A stretch of 64,000 nucleotides of DNA from Sarocladium kiliense (Eukaryota > Ascomycota > Sordariomycetes > Hypocreales > Sarocladiaceae): the NCBI GenBank assembly GCA_030734395.1, contig JAUZTG010000011.1:558001-622000 (forward strand), in the 5' to 3' direction. The notes beneath the pieces are model-generated. The model worked only from the letters and a program-made list of their open reading frames with translations, did not search any database and was not told the origin of the DNA. A program made the position numbers and the translations under genes. This document shows, piece by piece, positions 1-10,970 of this stretch (the stretch's first letter is position 1; each line of letters starts with the position of its first letter).

Positions 1-52
1 CTGTCGCAAAGTTTCGTCAGTACAGTTTGTGCCGCTGTGGGCAGACTGCGAC

Positions 53-583
53 TTACAATAGCTTCGTAGTGTGCTTGTGTATAGTCGTACACACAGCCTT
101 GGAGGAGGGGATTGGGCATGCGCATGTGGAGGTTTCCGCATCTTTTGCGGCAGGGCGTTCTTCTCCCCTTCCCTGTGGTTGGAATTCTTCTTGCCGTCGG
201 GTTTGCTGTTGGGCCCGCTGGTTTATCGGCTGGAAGGTGTTGTGCGGAAGCTTGGCCACAGCGTTCATAGCAGTGCCATGCGGTGCTGCCTTGGGTGCCG
301 CAGTCAGTGTCTCCCGAAGTGAGGGGAGAGACCCAGACGACCTGTCTGCACAAGGCCTTTTGGACGGCTGGCTGTCTTCCTCTTGTTTGATGGTGACCTT
401 TCGCTTGTTCAACGTCGGCGTCAAAGAAGTAGCAGACTGGCGAGGCTGCTGCTCAGTCAAGAGTTGTGGAGCGCACGCTTGGGTATGGTCCTGGCCAAAC
501 ATCAACCAGCGACGAAAACAGTCTTCGCTATCCGAATACGGCTCATGAATGCCTTCCCAGCCCAGATCTTGGAAGGCGGTCAT
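53..583 (-). CDS. hypothetical protein, 5' part (edge gene)
   Basis: The reading frame is open for 176 codons on the minus strand from an ATG at 583 and stops at 53. The predicted protein is polar. It has a basic patch (KRKVTIKQEED, then SKRP) that resembles a nuclear localisation signal, a Gln/Arg-rich stretch, and no membrane segment or signal peptide. The gene points out of the window. Several GT sites near 80-110 could start an intron that carries the frame past the left edge, so the true C-terminus may be missing. I do not recognise a family. The long antisense frame at 27-548 has no better claim. Treat this as a candidate gene, not a firm one. Confidence 0.4.
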   Translation of the reverse strand: MTAFQDLGWEGIHEPYSDSEDCFRRWLMFGQDHTQACAPQLLTEQQPRQSATSLTPTLNKRKVTIKQEEDSQPSKRPCADRSSGSLPSLRETLTAAPKAAPHGTAMNAVAKLPHNTFQPINQRAQQQTRRQEEFQPQGRGEERPAAKDAETSTCACPIPSSKAVCTTIHKHTTKLL

Positions 584-1032
584 AGTTGACGATGCTTGTA
601 CGTTGGCTTAACTCGAGGTTAAGCTACAGTAAGCCCAGTGCGCTGTGTACTGCTATTGCGTTTTCCAAGGGTGAGGATCGCGTGTGTGCTTATAAACAAA
701 TGCAGGCGGGGAGCAGGCATAAATGGAGAACGTTTGGAGGAGAAGATACTCGCGGAACCGATTCGAGCGACAAGACGCCGGCCAATTTCGCCATATGCAA
801 TCGAAAACAATCCAACAGAGGCGTACGGCACAGGGAGTAAATGAACATCATTTGACCAGCAGTGACCAGGATTGAACACAGCCACAGGCTCCCACCACCT
901 CCCATTGCCTTCTAAGCGCCCTCACGCCCGCCTCATATCTTATACGTCAGGCGTCACACCCCCTACACCCCTCCCAACCTGAGTGAGCCCTGGGACTTTG
1001 GTCATTGCTGGTCATTCTTGTTCAATAAGATA
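584..1032. other. intergenic, no gene seen
   Basis: Only short overlapping frames without family resemblance occur here. The stretch 1000-1030 is rich in TTCATT/TGTTCA-like words that recur around 1290-1360 and 1570-1720, so repetitive sequence begins just before the MITE. Confidence 0.5.
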
Positions 1033-1275
1033 CAACGTACGGCGTGGCGTACCCGGTAAAAGTAGAGACAGGTGCCGCACCTCACAAGGCGCCTAGTCTG
1101 CTAGGTGCGATTCTTGATCAAGCTCCTGACAAGGATTTCCGGCCACTATACAAGGGTCCTAACTGTGTTGTGTATGAGGCTTTCAGGTCCATTACGTCTG
1201 AAAGTCATTCTAACAAGTTCCAGGTACCCGAGGTGTGGCACCTGCCGCTACTTTCGCCGGGTACTCCGTACATTG
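1033..1275. mobile_element. MITE with ~45-50 bp terminal inverted repeats and TA target duplication
   Basis: The left end (1033-1083) and right end (1230-1275) are inverted repeats of each other, starting CAACGTACGG on the left and CAATGTACGG on the complement of the right end. They stay aligned through ACCCGG, AAAGTAG and CAGGTGCCRCACCTC, with one 5-nt insertion on the left (CGTGG) and a few substitutions. Each end abuts a TA dinucleotide (1031-1032 and 1276-1277), the target duplication expected of Tc1/mariner-type elements. The 243-bp element is far too short for a transposase, so it would be a non-autonomous MITE. A short frame inside it (1044-1319) is not considered coding. Confidence 0.8.
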
Positions 1276-1496
1276 TAGCAATTACTTTATTGTGTAGTTC
1301 ATTCTTGTTCATTAGCTAGTTTTCCTGATAAGGTTGCACCTGTCTGTTCACTGTTGGTCACTCTTTTCTGGGTCGTCAAACCGTACCATAGAGATGCCCA
1401 ATTGCCATCGGGCTTATTAGCGTAACATATTAGGTTCACTGTTCATGCCGGTTCAGCGCGAGCTGTATGATGAACTTGTTCCAGGGCAGTCCCACA

Positions 1497-1744
1497 GCGA
1501 GCTGTATGAAAGCAATGGCGGCCTTTCAATCGCGATGCCGGGTCTGTTCCTCGTGAGGCATTCGGTCGTTCATTATTGTTCAAGGTAGTCTGTTCAAACG
1601 CGTTCCGTAGCAATTCCCCAGCGAGCTGTATGATAGCCATGGAGGTCTTCTAATCGCGAAGCCGGATCTCTTCCTTGTGAGGCATTCGGTCGTTCATTAT
1701 TGTTCAAAGTGGTCTGTTCAAACTCGTTCCGCAGCAATCCCACA
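1497..1744. repeat. 124-bp tandem repeat, two copies
   Basis: Copy 1 (1497-1620) and copy 2 (1621-1744) both open with GCGAGCTGTATGA and share the long core GAGGCATTCGGTCGTTCATT. They align end to end at roughly 85 percent identity by eye. A partial earlier copy begins near 1458 (GCGAGCTGTATGATGAAC) and a stub of a further copy at 1745. The repeat lies between the MITE and the gene at 1891, so it could touch that promoter. No open frame runs through both copies. Confidence 0.8.
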
Positions 1745-1890
1745 GCGATGGACAATCTTTTTAAAGCGAGCCTTCCCCTTCAACATGATCTACTTGGATT
1801 TCCATTTTCTCATGTTTGTGTGGTAATTTCCCCACCATCTGATCATATATAAAGCTTGAAGCCCTCCGCGAGGAACACTTGCGCCTCTTC

Positions 1891-2476
1891 ATGTCTCTCC
1901 CTGATACCATGGCTACCCAATTCCCAGCAGCAGAATCCGGACGTCGGTGGCTCGTACTCAGCATCGAGCCTGGCACCGATGATACCACTGCCTACTACCT
2001 GCCGGTCTCGCCGTCATGTACTCCGGTCGCACTCACGAGGGATCTACGTTCTCTTAATTTGGACCAAATATCCAAGACTCGTCGACTTTTGCAGCGCATC
2101 CAGTTGCGTCGGCCAGTTGTTAGTGTCGTGAGTACTCGGCTTGTAAGTAAAGCAGAGACCTTTCAGGCGGTTAATCTTTTTCTGAAATGTTGCTAACATT
2201 TTGCCTTTCTAGACTCCTCAAGGTACCTTGGACATCTCCGACATCACAAGAGATGAGATCCTCACTCGAGCCCTCGCAAATCCTTCGACACTCGCTCGGA
2301 CCAAGACCGCCGATTTTCTTCACCGTTATAGAGATCTGATGGCGGTCGACGATGCGCAACTTGCGACGAAAGCACTTCATATTCGGTGGGAGGTCAATCA
2401 AGTGGCGGTTGGGCTGGCCAAGGGCGCAGTTGTCATTGCGACGATGATCGCCAATGCAGTCATCCAGTTCGCTTGA
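1891..2476 (+). CDS. hypothetical protein, two exons
   Basis: Exon 1 runs 1891-2127 and exon 2 2213-2476. The intron has a GTGAGT donor, a GCTAAC branch site and a TTTCTAG acceptor, and both exons are phase 0. A second donor, GTAAGT at 2143, is also in frame and would add five residues. The product is about 166 aa. ATG 1909 has a stronger context (ACCATGG) and may be the real start. The C-terminus ends in a hydrophobic helix (GLAKGAVVIATMIANAVIQF), so a tail-anchored membrane protein is possible. I recognise no family. The intron supports a real gene. Confidence 0.6.
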
Positions 2477-2706
2477 CGGCACTTCGGGACTCCTCTGCCT
2501 TGTCCAAGACTGTTGAGAAGGGCGACAATCAACATAAGCCCACAGAACGCGCGCAATCTCATTGACTCATTTCAGAGCGACCATGAGCGCGCGAATAGCA
2601 CCACGAGGCCAAGTCACGGTTATGTATTGTGTGAAGCGGTGGGCCGTCAATTAAATAGTCAAATTAAGTCTTTTCAATCATTGCGCAAATATCAGTTCGA
2701 ATGCTT

Positions 2707-3780
2707 CTATAGGAAAAGCTCCTTGCGGCTCCCAATGAACTCCTTCCAAGTAGTAGGCGCCAAACCAACCTCCTTTAGAAGCTCATGACCCTCAACCAAG
2801 GAACCGCCATTGAAGAAACCCGGTTCCTCACAAAGAATCTCATTCTCGAGGATCTCCTGTGCGATTGGCGGTGGGAGGAAGCTCTTGTATACGTCGTGTG
2901 GGATCTGGGCATATTGACCCTTCTTGCCAGTCACCTCCTGGAACTCTTCCATGATGCGGTTGAGGGTGTAGTAGTCGGCAGCGGCGTGGATCTGCTTTCC
3001 GAGAACGGAGTCGCGCTTCTTGATCGCGGCAACAGCGTATTTGCCTGAGTCCTTCGTTAGCTTCTGTTTCAACTTTGTCAGGTGAAATAACTTACCCATG
3101 TCATCATCAGGGAAGAAAAGCGGCAGTTGGGCCGTGGTGGCACCAGTCGGACCAGCAAGGCTGTAAGACCCATCGTCCCCCTTCCTCAAGAGCTGGAGGT
3201 TGGTGAAGTTGGTCATGTAGTAACCCGGCTGGATGAAAGTCGCAGGCACATTCTGCGAGCGGATATACTGCTCAATCTCGGCCTTGCGGTCGAAGTGAGC
3301 GACATGAGGAAGCTTTCCCTTAGAGGCCTCGGTGACGTTGATGAGAGATGAGAAGAGCAGGTGCTGTACACCAGCCTCCTTGGCTGCGTCGGCGACGTTC
3401 TTGCCGTGCTCATATTCAGTGCCCTTTGGTGAGCCTGTGACGAAGTCGGGAAGAGTGACGAGGAAGAGAGTGTGTGTTCCCTTGATGGCTTCGGCTACGC
3501 TGGACTTGGATGCCATATCGGCCTAAGTGAAAGAGACGTGTTAGCTGTCTGTTTGACGCCCAAGACGATGTATTTCATTATTGGGAATGTGAAGAAGGTC
3601 ACTTACAGAGACAACCTCAACGCCTTGCTCTTGGAGGGCCTTGATGTTTGGCTTGGTGGTATCGCGGGTCACGGCCCTGATCTTAAAGGACTTGGACAAC
3701 TCAGGGTCAGCCAGAACAGACCGGATGACGGACCCGCCTTGGTTGCCCGAAGCGCCGAAGACAGTGAGAATGTTGGGCAT
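2707..3780 (-). CDS. NmrA-like NAD(P)-binding family protein
   Basis: Three exons (3607-3780, 3096-3522, 2707-3044) give 312 aa. The N-terminus carries the Rossmann glycine motif GASGNQGG at residues 9-16 after a hydrophobic first strand, as in NmrA/HSCARG proteins. These are atypical short-chain dehydrogenases that bind NAD(P) and often act as redox sensors or reductases; NmrA itself restrains a GATA factor. Length and the motifs FIQPGYYMTNF and DDDMGKYA fit the family. The second intron is 51 nt (GTAAGT, CTAAC branch, CAG), a multiple of three with no stop, so an unspliced reading would insert 17 residues into DDDMGKYA. A role in nitrogen regulation cannot be inferred. It is divergent from the Zn2Cys6 regulator at 4543. 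Confidence 0.88.
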
Positions 3781-4542
3781 GGTAGATATTGAGTGTTATG
3801 AGTAATGGACAAGCTGATTTGAGTAGTCAAGTTACTTGAGGAGCTCAGGATGTTTGGAAGTGATTGAGACGGTGCGAGTATTGAATGGATTGTTGATGAC
3901 TTCTAAACATGACTGTGGCAATCGAAGCCTTATATAGATGTTCTGCTGTGCCTCTGGGACAAGTGTTCGGCTTCTCCCCTCTTTCCCTCGCTCGATGCGC
4001 TTCTTCCGCATGGAAGATTTACACAATCCCCTTCATGCATCACCAATTGCCCATTGCAGGTAATCACCAAAGCTTCGGCCCCTAGTCTCTACCCCACTCC
4101 GGACCCCGAAAATGAAGGTGGCTAATCGTGTATGCACAAAAGGGTCTCGAATATCGGAAATCCAGAATGGCCCTATGCACCAGAGCGTCACAGACCCTTG
4201 CTACGCCCTTCGTCGGACGCCGAGCTCTGTGCGCGCTTAAGCGGCTACAGGGCTGACGAAGCGACAAGGGGTGTTGCGCGTTATTGCAGCACTCGTAAGA
4301 CGAATCTGGACATATTATCCTAGCCTAGTAGGTTTCGCGACCAAAGGCGACAGGAGTTCGTGCTTACTTACATATGTGGTGGCCCCGCTTCGGACGCCGA
4401 GGGGGGACAACGACGGTATCAGAGTCGCAAACTCGCAAGTTGTGTTGGATAGCTCGCAATCTATGGGTTTCTGGACTTTCTCCCCCGATTAATCATACCA
4501 TTTTCGCGTGTTCGGGAAAGGTAGAACATATTAACTCCAGCT
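3781..4542. other. divergent promoter region
   Basis: This 762-bp gap lies between the NmrA-like gene (minus) and the Zn2Cys6 regulator (plus). Only short overlapping frames are present. No RNA gene was recognised. Confidence 0.5.
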
Positions 4543-6811
4543 ATGGAAGACGAGCCAACGGGGTCAGTGCAACCGGCTTCAGCGACCAGCAGCCAGGCCC
4601 CCGCCTCTCCTGCTGCCGCGTTGTCCTGTTCGCAATGTCGCAGTCGCAAGCTGCGATGTGATCGTCAGAGACCAGTTTGTGGACGATGTCTTGCTCAGAG
4701 TCAGACGTGCAACTATCCTGCAGTACGGCATCACCAGGTTGGTCGAAGGAAGACCGTCCGTGAACTGGAGGATCGGATTGGTATATCTGCTCTTGCTTTT
4801 CCTTGCTTAGTATTGCCTTGATCTAACCAAGCGGCAGGCCAGCTTGAGGAGCTTCTGAGAGCAGCGACACTGAGTTCGTTACCAGAGACGACAACTCATC
4901 AGTCAGGTGAAGCAATACCAGAAGCACAGCTAGAGCCTCCACAGACAGTAGACGCGACTCTGATCGACTGGTCTGAACTAAGCGCGCCAGGCGGAGTGAC
5001 TCAACCGTCATACCAAGATCTCTCATTCGAGCAATTTATTCCTTCACCAGTCGTGGATCCGACCATATCCTCTGGATCATTTTCACCAGAGAACCAGTTG
5101 ATAGACCTAGGCCTCTTTGAAACACTGCCCTCATGGGAGCTGATTGATGAATTGTCAGACACCGAGACCCTCTGAGATAAGCACTCGTGTTACTGGATGC
5201 TAACACATGCCATAGAACGACCTTCTTCTTTCAGAATGTGTCTGCCGGTGCCCCCATGCTGCATCAAGCCAACTACATCATGTCGTTGCGCCTACCCCCA
5301 CATATGAGTCCTCCCATGTGTCTTCAGTACATCGTGTTGGCTTCTGGCGCTGCTACATCCCCCACCCACAGGCACTTGGCTGAAGCCTTCTATCAGCGGG
5401 CCAGGATCTACGCTGAAGCTGACGAGCTCAAGGTACTAGATCATCCACTCTCGCGGTCCTATGCATGCAAAAGAAACTTACTAATGCTATAATAGGGACC
5501 GGGACAGACCTTCGCGACGGTTGGACACGTGCAGAGTTGGCTGCTCATCAGCGCCTATGAGTGCCATGTCCACGCCATCTTCACTCGAGCATCTACCAGC
5601 CTTTGCCGAGCACTGAGAATCGCTCAGATCATCAACCTCCACAGACTTGACTCGCGAAACCCTGACATTTTGCTTTCGAGTCTCCCACCGCCGAGGAACT
5701 TCATTGAAGCTGAAGAGAGGAGACGGACGTGGTGGGTGGTCTTTTTGGCGGATCGTTTTCTGACGGCGACAACTGGATGGCCGTCTTTGGTCGACGAGCG
5801 TCTGGTGAGTCTAACATTCGAATGCTGAGCAGAACTGCACTGACGATGGTGTTTCAGATTCAGACAAATCTCCCATCCTCAGAGGAGGCTTTTGAGACTG
5901 GTGTGCAGCCGGTCAACGCCTATCCGCTCTCCAGTGGCCTGCCCGAGCTTCAGAAGGGGCGAGCTACTCAACTCTCCTCCTTTTCGATGCGAATTCTAGC
6001 TGCCAACGAGCTTCTCCACGCCCTCGATCACACTCTTCACTACTTTCCACAAGGGGGAAGATCTAACCAGAACCAGGATGAAGCGTACTGGCAACGCCAT
6101 AATGAAATCAGCAAAAGCCTGGACATTCTAGACACCTTCATGAATGAGAACATTTCGTTGGCGCAGGGATCGATTGGTCTCGACGCTATACTTGTTCACG
6201 CCTGCACGAACATGGCAAACATGCAGCTGCATCGTCTCGTGGTAGGCTTGACGGCTCGGTACTCGCTCTCTCCGCGCCTCGTAGCTGATAGCCAAGCTCG
6301 TCTCCACAAAGCCGCGGAAGAGACGCTCAAGATGTTCCATGCGGCAGGGAACGGTCTCGGCAGGGCGATCCGGAATCCGGTGCTATCGTTCGCGGCTTAC
6401 ATGGCTTCGACGGTGTTCCTGGAGGACTTGCAGGTCGCTACTGAGATACAGGCTCGTCGCGAGAAAGAAGAGGGATTCCTGTTCCTGGCGCGAACGCTCA
6501 AATTCTTTGGAAACAATATCCCGCTGGTGAAGGCGATGTCTTCTCAGCTTGATGGGGATATGCGGCAAGCAGGATTTGATCCGTCGATTCTTAACGAGGT
6601 ATGTTGCTCCGGTGACCCTGATCCAAAACAGGCCCAAACGCCCTTGAGCCAGAGTTCGGCTGACTGAATTGGTGTATCGTAGTCTGGGATAGAGACTCAG
6701 GAGGTTAGCAGGATGCGGAAATCGGACTCGAAGCAGCTACCGATGGTGTTCTGCCCTGCCCTAACGATTGCGTTCAGCGCTCCGCCAGGTGAAATGGCGA
6801 CGGTAATGTGA
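4543..6811 (+). CDS. Zn2Cys6 fungal-specific transcription factor
   Basis: Six exons (4543-4780, 4838-5153, 5216-5432, 5496-5804, 5858-6598, 6683-6811) give 649 aa. Cysteines 29, 32, 39, 46, 49 and 56 form a C-x2-C-x6-C-x6-C-x2-C-x6-C binuclear zinc cluster. A basic linker and a short coiled coil (ELEDRIGQLEELLR) follow, as in dimeric Gal4-type factors. The middle region (PMLHQANY, RHLAEAFYQRAR, EAEERRRTWW) matches the fungal_trans regulatory domain. Intron 2 uses a weak GTCAGA donor at 5154; reading on instead meets a stop at 5173. The last intron uses GTATGT at 6599; reading through it would give a different tail ending at 6667. Target genes are unknown. Confidence 0.85.
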
Positions 6812-7588
6812 GTCATCGGGACCACGGGCAAGATTAGAATGAAAGAGTGAACTAGAGAAAAATAAGAGACTTTCCCTATACTGCAGTATATGTGACTCCA
6901 TCACCGCCTGCTCGAATATCCAGGGTGGCGCCCTTGGAGGAACACTGTGGAGAGCACGGCCTATAAGTGATATCACACAGTGCGCAGTATCAGCCGCACC
7001 TCCATGTCCCACACTCTTTGCCCGCCCTTGCACAGTGCGGTCTCTGCATCCACCCGAATGACCCAAAATACCCGCCATTGCACCACCGGCTCGATTCAGT
7101 CGCCGTCGGCCGGTCCTGGAGGCGCTCATCTATTCAAAGGAAGACGACACCTGGCTCAGCTGACCACGGACCAGCCGACAAACAAACGACGCCCCAAATC
7201 TGGCATATGAACACCTATCCTGAGTGCGGCGACGACGGCTACACCGCACTCTCATTCACCTCTCTCCTCTCATCCACGCTTTCGCACCAGGCACATCGCA
7301 TCCGGAGCACACCATTCAGAGACACCCACCACTGCCGCCAATCCATCCCCGCCTTTGTCGACCGACGCAGCCATCCTTTCGGCCCTGGGCCACCGACTGC
7401 GGTGACCCCAAGCGCCGGACACGATTACCACCACGCATCGACAGCTTTTACGACTCTGATTTTGTGACTGCGACGGTGTCAGTGATCCTCGAGGCGACGA
7501 AGCCACCCTGCGCTTCTCACGGACAACGCCACTGCCCTCACTCACCCGGCCTGACCGATCATCGTCGCATTATCTCGCATTCACCGCC
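6812..7588. other. intergenic / promoter region
   Basis: This is 777 bp upstream of the gene at 7589. Long open frames (6967-7467 and 7224-7715) overlap each other in different frames and read as C-rich leader sequence, not protein. I see no feature that I can support. Confidence 0.5.
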
Positions 7589-9426
7589 ATGTCTTCCTCT
7601 CGGCAGAGTGGCGCTGGCTCCGGCCAGAATAACCGCCCTCGATCGCGCTCAAATATTGACGACTCTCCACCATGGGGTTCTCGTCTGCCACCCATCCGAG
7701 CCTTGCCACCGCTGAGAGGTATCTCAACCCCGCGAGACCACGAGGACGACTCCCCTCCAGCATCCGCGACAGCACCCTCGTCATCTTCCCGTGCAACAGG
7801 CCACCAGAGAGTACCTTACATGTCAACCAACGCCGCTATCCGTGCAGAGAGGATCAGGAGCCTGCAAAACCAGGACGAGCGGAGCCAGCAGATGTCGCGA
7901 GACTCGCCGGATCGGTCATCGGGATGGACTGCCTTCCACCGGGCTGACGGTACCTTCGGGGTGGGCAACATCAATGCACTGCACGAACTGGACCACTCCA
8001 TCGACGACCTTGACGAGGCCAACTCTCGTCTCCGTGCGCTCCTCGACCTGACCAATAACCCCCTCAGACCTCCGCATGCGACGAGCCACGACCCCTCTGC
8101 CGTCGACCCCTTCTCCATGCGTGTCTCCTTCAGTCCCTCCACCTACCGACCCAACGACCTCCCTGACGACAGCAACCGTCGCAACAAGCGCCGGAAGCTC
8201 GATGCCGAGAAACCATCTCACAACTTCAAGGGCTTTCGCTATGGGAAGTATGGTCAACTCGAGCCGGGCCAACTCCAGATGGAGATGGTGAGCTGTGATG
8301 GTGGCATGTTCTCGAATCGTGCAGCATACTCGGCCGACAACATCCTCAAAGACGATAACTCCGTGTATTGTACGAAGGGGAATAGGTGTAATATTATACT
8401 GAGGCACCAAGGCGCTACGGCTTTTACTCTGCAGGAACTGGTCATCAAGGCGCCGGCGTCTATGAACTTCTCCCACCCGTAAGTTAGACACTACCTTAAC
8501 CTTCACAATGCGCACCACTGACCCCAAACAGTGTACGTGAAGGCATGGTCTTCATCACCATGGAGCAAGACGACGCCCTCAGCCGCACCGCCCGCTACCA
8601 AGTCCAATACACCCAAGACTCAACCTCCCAACCCCCGACCTGCCCCTACTCTCACAACAACCACAACAACACCGACCCCTCTGACGACCTTCCCTTCTCC
8701 CACGTCTTCGATCGCGAACTCAGTCGTGTCATCACGATCCGCCACCGCGCCGACGGCACCATCTCCCGCTTCCACTACCCCGGCCTCGACTCCGACGACG
8801 ACGAAGACCCATCCTCCACTACCATCCACGCAGACCACCTCCCCCACCGTCGCTCCTGGCAATCCCGCTTCAGCAACACCAACACCACCTCCTCCACCCA
8901 CCGTCGTCACCCCAGCATGCCCTCCGAATTCTCCTCCAACCACCCAGACTTCCAAATCACCACTGAATGCTCCGACGACGAAGACGATCCTTCCGCACAT
9001 AACAACAACCCCTCCCGCCGTGCCATCCCCCGTCCCGCACCAAACCGCATCGGCTCCCTCCCCTTCGAAACAGACTCCGATTCCGACTCCGACCCCCTCC
9101 TCCTAAACACCACCGCTCCCCCCACCACCACAACCGACACCCCCTCCGAATCCCTCCTCCAAGCATGGGAAGCCCACGCGCGCGCCACCCAAGAAGCCGT
9201 TCGCGCCGTAGGAGGCGGCCAGCTCCTCGTTCCGCACGCGCGGTTCTTCATCGAGAAGAGGAAGAGCAAGTGTACGATTCGGTTTGATCCGCCCGTGTCG
9301 GGACGGTTTATCTTGTTGAAGATGTGGAGTTCGCATCAGGAGGTTGGGGGCAATATTGATATCCAGTCGGTGATTGCGAGGGGGTTTGCGGGACCGAGAT
9401 ATTTTCCTTCTGTGGAGTTGAGATGA
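7589..9426 (+). CDS. conserved hypothetical, low-complexity protein with folded C-terminus
   Basis: Two exons (7589-8478 and 8532-9426; GTAAGT/CAG, phase 2) give 594 aa. The first 200 residues are Ser/Pro/Arg-rich and carry a bipartite nuclear-localisation-like stretch (RRNKRRKLDAEK). Residues about 210-330 look folded (FKGFRYGKYGQLEPGQL, VYCTKGNRCNIILRH, PVREGMVFITMEQDD). Acidic Ser-Asp repeats follow (DSDSDSDP, CSDDEDD). The last 70 residues look like one conserved beta-rich unit (KCTIRFDPPVSGRFILLKMW). That segment resembles the galactose-binding-like fold of Doc1/APC10-type modules, but this is inference. A nuclear adaptor is plausible; the function is unknown. From about 8560 to 9200 the coding strand is extremely C-rich. 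Confidence 0.75.
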
Positions 9427-9915
9427 TGGGGGCTTGCTGGGATGCTTGTGACGGAATGGGTTATGATTTGATGTGTGGTATATGTTGGGCTTGAATTATG
9501 ACCTTTGGCGTTGGGTTGATGAAGGGCTTTGTTGCGGATATATCAGGCATGGGATCGGGACCGTTGCAATGTCTGGTTTTGGTGCATACGCAGGAGCATG
9601 AATGTTGCATTTGCCATGATACATGGCTCATAGCCTCTCTTTTCGAAGCAGCGAGTAAGACTGTTCTGGGAATTGATCATTATCATCATTAATTCTACTT
9701 CGACATGTGAGTTCTAGGATTAACGTACTAATACTACACAATAAGTGTACCCCAGGCTACTTTTTCCTCGTCACGAAGGGGCAGTCACTGTCCCTGGGTC
9801 GAGTTCGCCCCATTCTGTCGAGGTCTGCCTCCTCGCTCCTCACCCTTCGTCGACAACGCAGCCAAAGCAAGGTGCCGATCTCGAAAAGAAGCGACTCCAG
9901 GGTCCATGGCCCACT
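9427..9915. other. convergent 3' region
   Basis: This 489-bp gap separates two converging genes. Only short frames are present. It presumably holds both 3' ends; no hairpin or RNA gene stood out. Confidence 0.5.
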
Positions 9916-10599
9916 TCAGGCGCGGGATATGACCGGCAGATCGGAGTCGATCGTCCCGGGTGACAGAGGCTTGAGTGAGAACGGGGGTGGAGCGGGCCTG
10001 GCAAGTGCAGCAGCTACGCCTGCGAGGAGGAGACCAATGACGCTGAGCAGCATGTTAGAGGTAAATTCATGTCATGAGAGGGTTCTGCGGCTGACGATGT
10101 AAACTTACGCCGTCGAATGGAGCATGAAAGTGGCTGCTTTCGAGAAGTTCCAGCTCTTCTCCTCGGATAGAAGGTCAAGCATGAAGAGACCACTCGGGAG
10201 GCCCAATCCCCCTGTCCAACCGATCCAGACCAAGAGTCCATAAAGGAACAGAGTGAATATCACAACTCGGAAGACGTAAAGCCCAATACTTTCCCGGCTC
10301 ACTCCCTCATCGCTGGCTCGCAGCCGTTTTCGCTCAGGCGATCTCAAGACATTGGCAGCAGTGATGCCGGTAAGTAGTGATACAGTGAGTGTAGCAACAC
10401 CAATGGCGGCGAAGAGTAGGGGTCGGGCCGTGCATTCGAGGACATCTGTGCATTCTTCGTTTCGTCCCCAGGCGGCTGCCTTGACAACGGCGCCGAACGT
10501 AGGGATGATGAGGGCGAGGGAGGAGCTGGAGTAGAGAATTGTAAGCGCAAACAGGACAATGCGGGACCAAGTGATGCTTCTTGGGATGAAGTTAGCCAT
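9916..10599 (-). CDS. small integral membrane protein (four helices)
   Basis: Exon 1 (10109-10599) and exon 2 (9916-10042) are joined across a 66-nt intron (GTAAGT, CTAAC branch, CTCAG; phase 2), giving 205 aa. Hydrophobic segments lie at about residues 13-36 (IVLFALTILYSSSSLALIIP), 60-85, 108-133 (YVFRVVIFTLFLYGLLVWIG) and, after a loop, at 155-180, where exon 2 supplies VIGLLLAGVAAAL. The topology resembles MARVEL-type or other four-helix fungal membrane proteins. No family motif is firm enough to name. Without splicing, the last helix would be lost at a stop just inside the intron. Confidence 0.7.
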
Positions 10600-10970
10600 G
10601 TTGGCGGTCTGGGAGTTGTTTGGGCTGTTGTTGGCCCGCGTAAAGATATGTGGTGGTGGGATAAGCAGGCTAAAGGGGCATCATTGTCCCGGAGCTGATG
10701 GATTACGACAGTGATCAGGTGGACAGGCGAGGACATGTCGTCTGTTCCAGCAGCATTCCCTTTACGTGGGTTAGTCTTTCGGTTTGCGCCTGCCTGGAGT
10801 GCCTGGGTAGTCAAGAGTTTATGAGGAAGCTGTAACGATCCAGGCTCGACATTATATGACGTTAAGAGCATGAAAGTCGAAAGGAGGTTGCGATCCGCTC
10901 GTGCTTCCGGGCACTTCACCTCTGCATTAAAGTACAGCATCAGGGATATGGATTGTCAGGTATTGGTCCT
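10600..10970. other. intergenic
   Basis: This 371-bp gap holds the promoter side of the minus-strand membrane protein and the 3' side of the helicase gene. The minus frame at 10344-10940 overlaps the membrane-protein coding region and is not thought to be a gene. Confidence 0.5.

Noticed and set aside
1044..1319. 91-codon frame inside the MITE
   Set aside because: Spans the inverted ends of a non-autonomous element and has no protein family resemblance.
6967..7715. Two overlapping plus-strand frames before 7589
   Set aside because: Different frames over the same C-rich leader, no motifs, no splice links.
7916..8527. 203-codon minus-strand frame
   Set aside because: Antisense to the conserved gene at 7589 and low complexity (Val/Arg-rich mirror of its codon bias).
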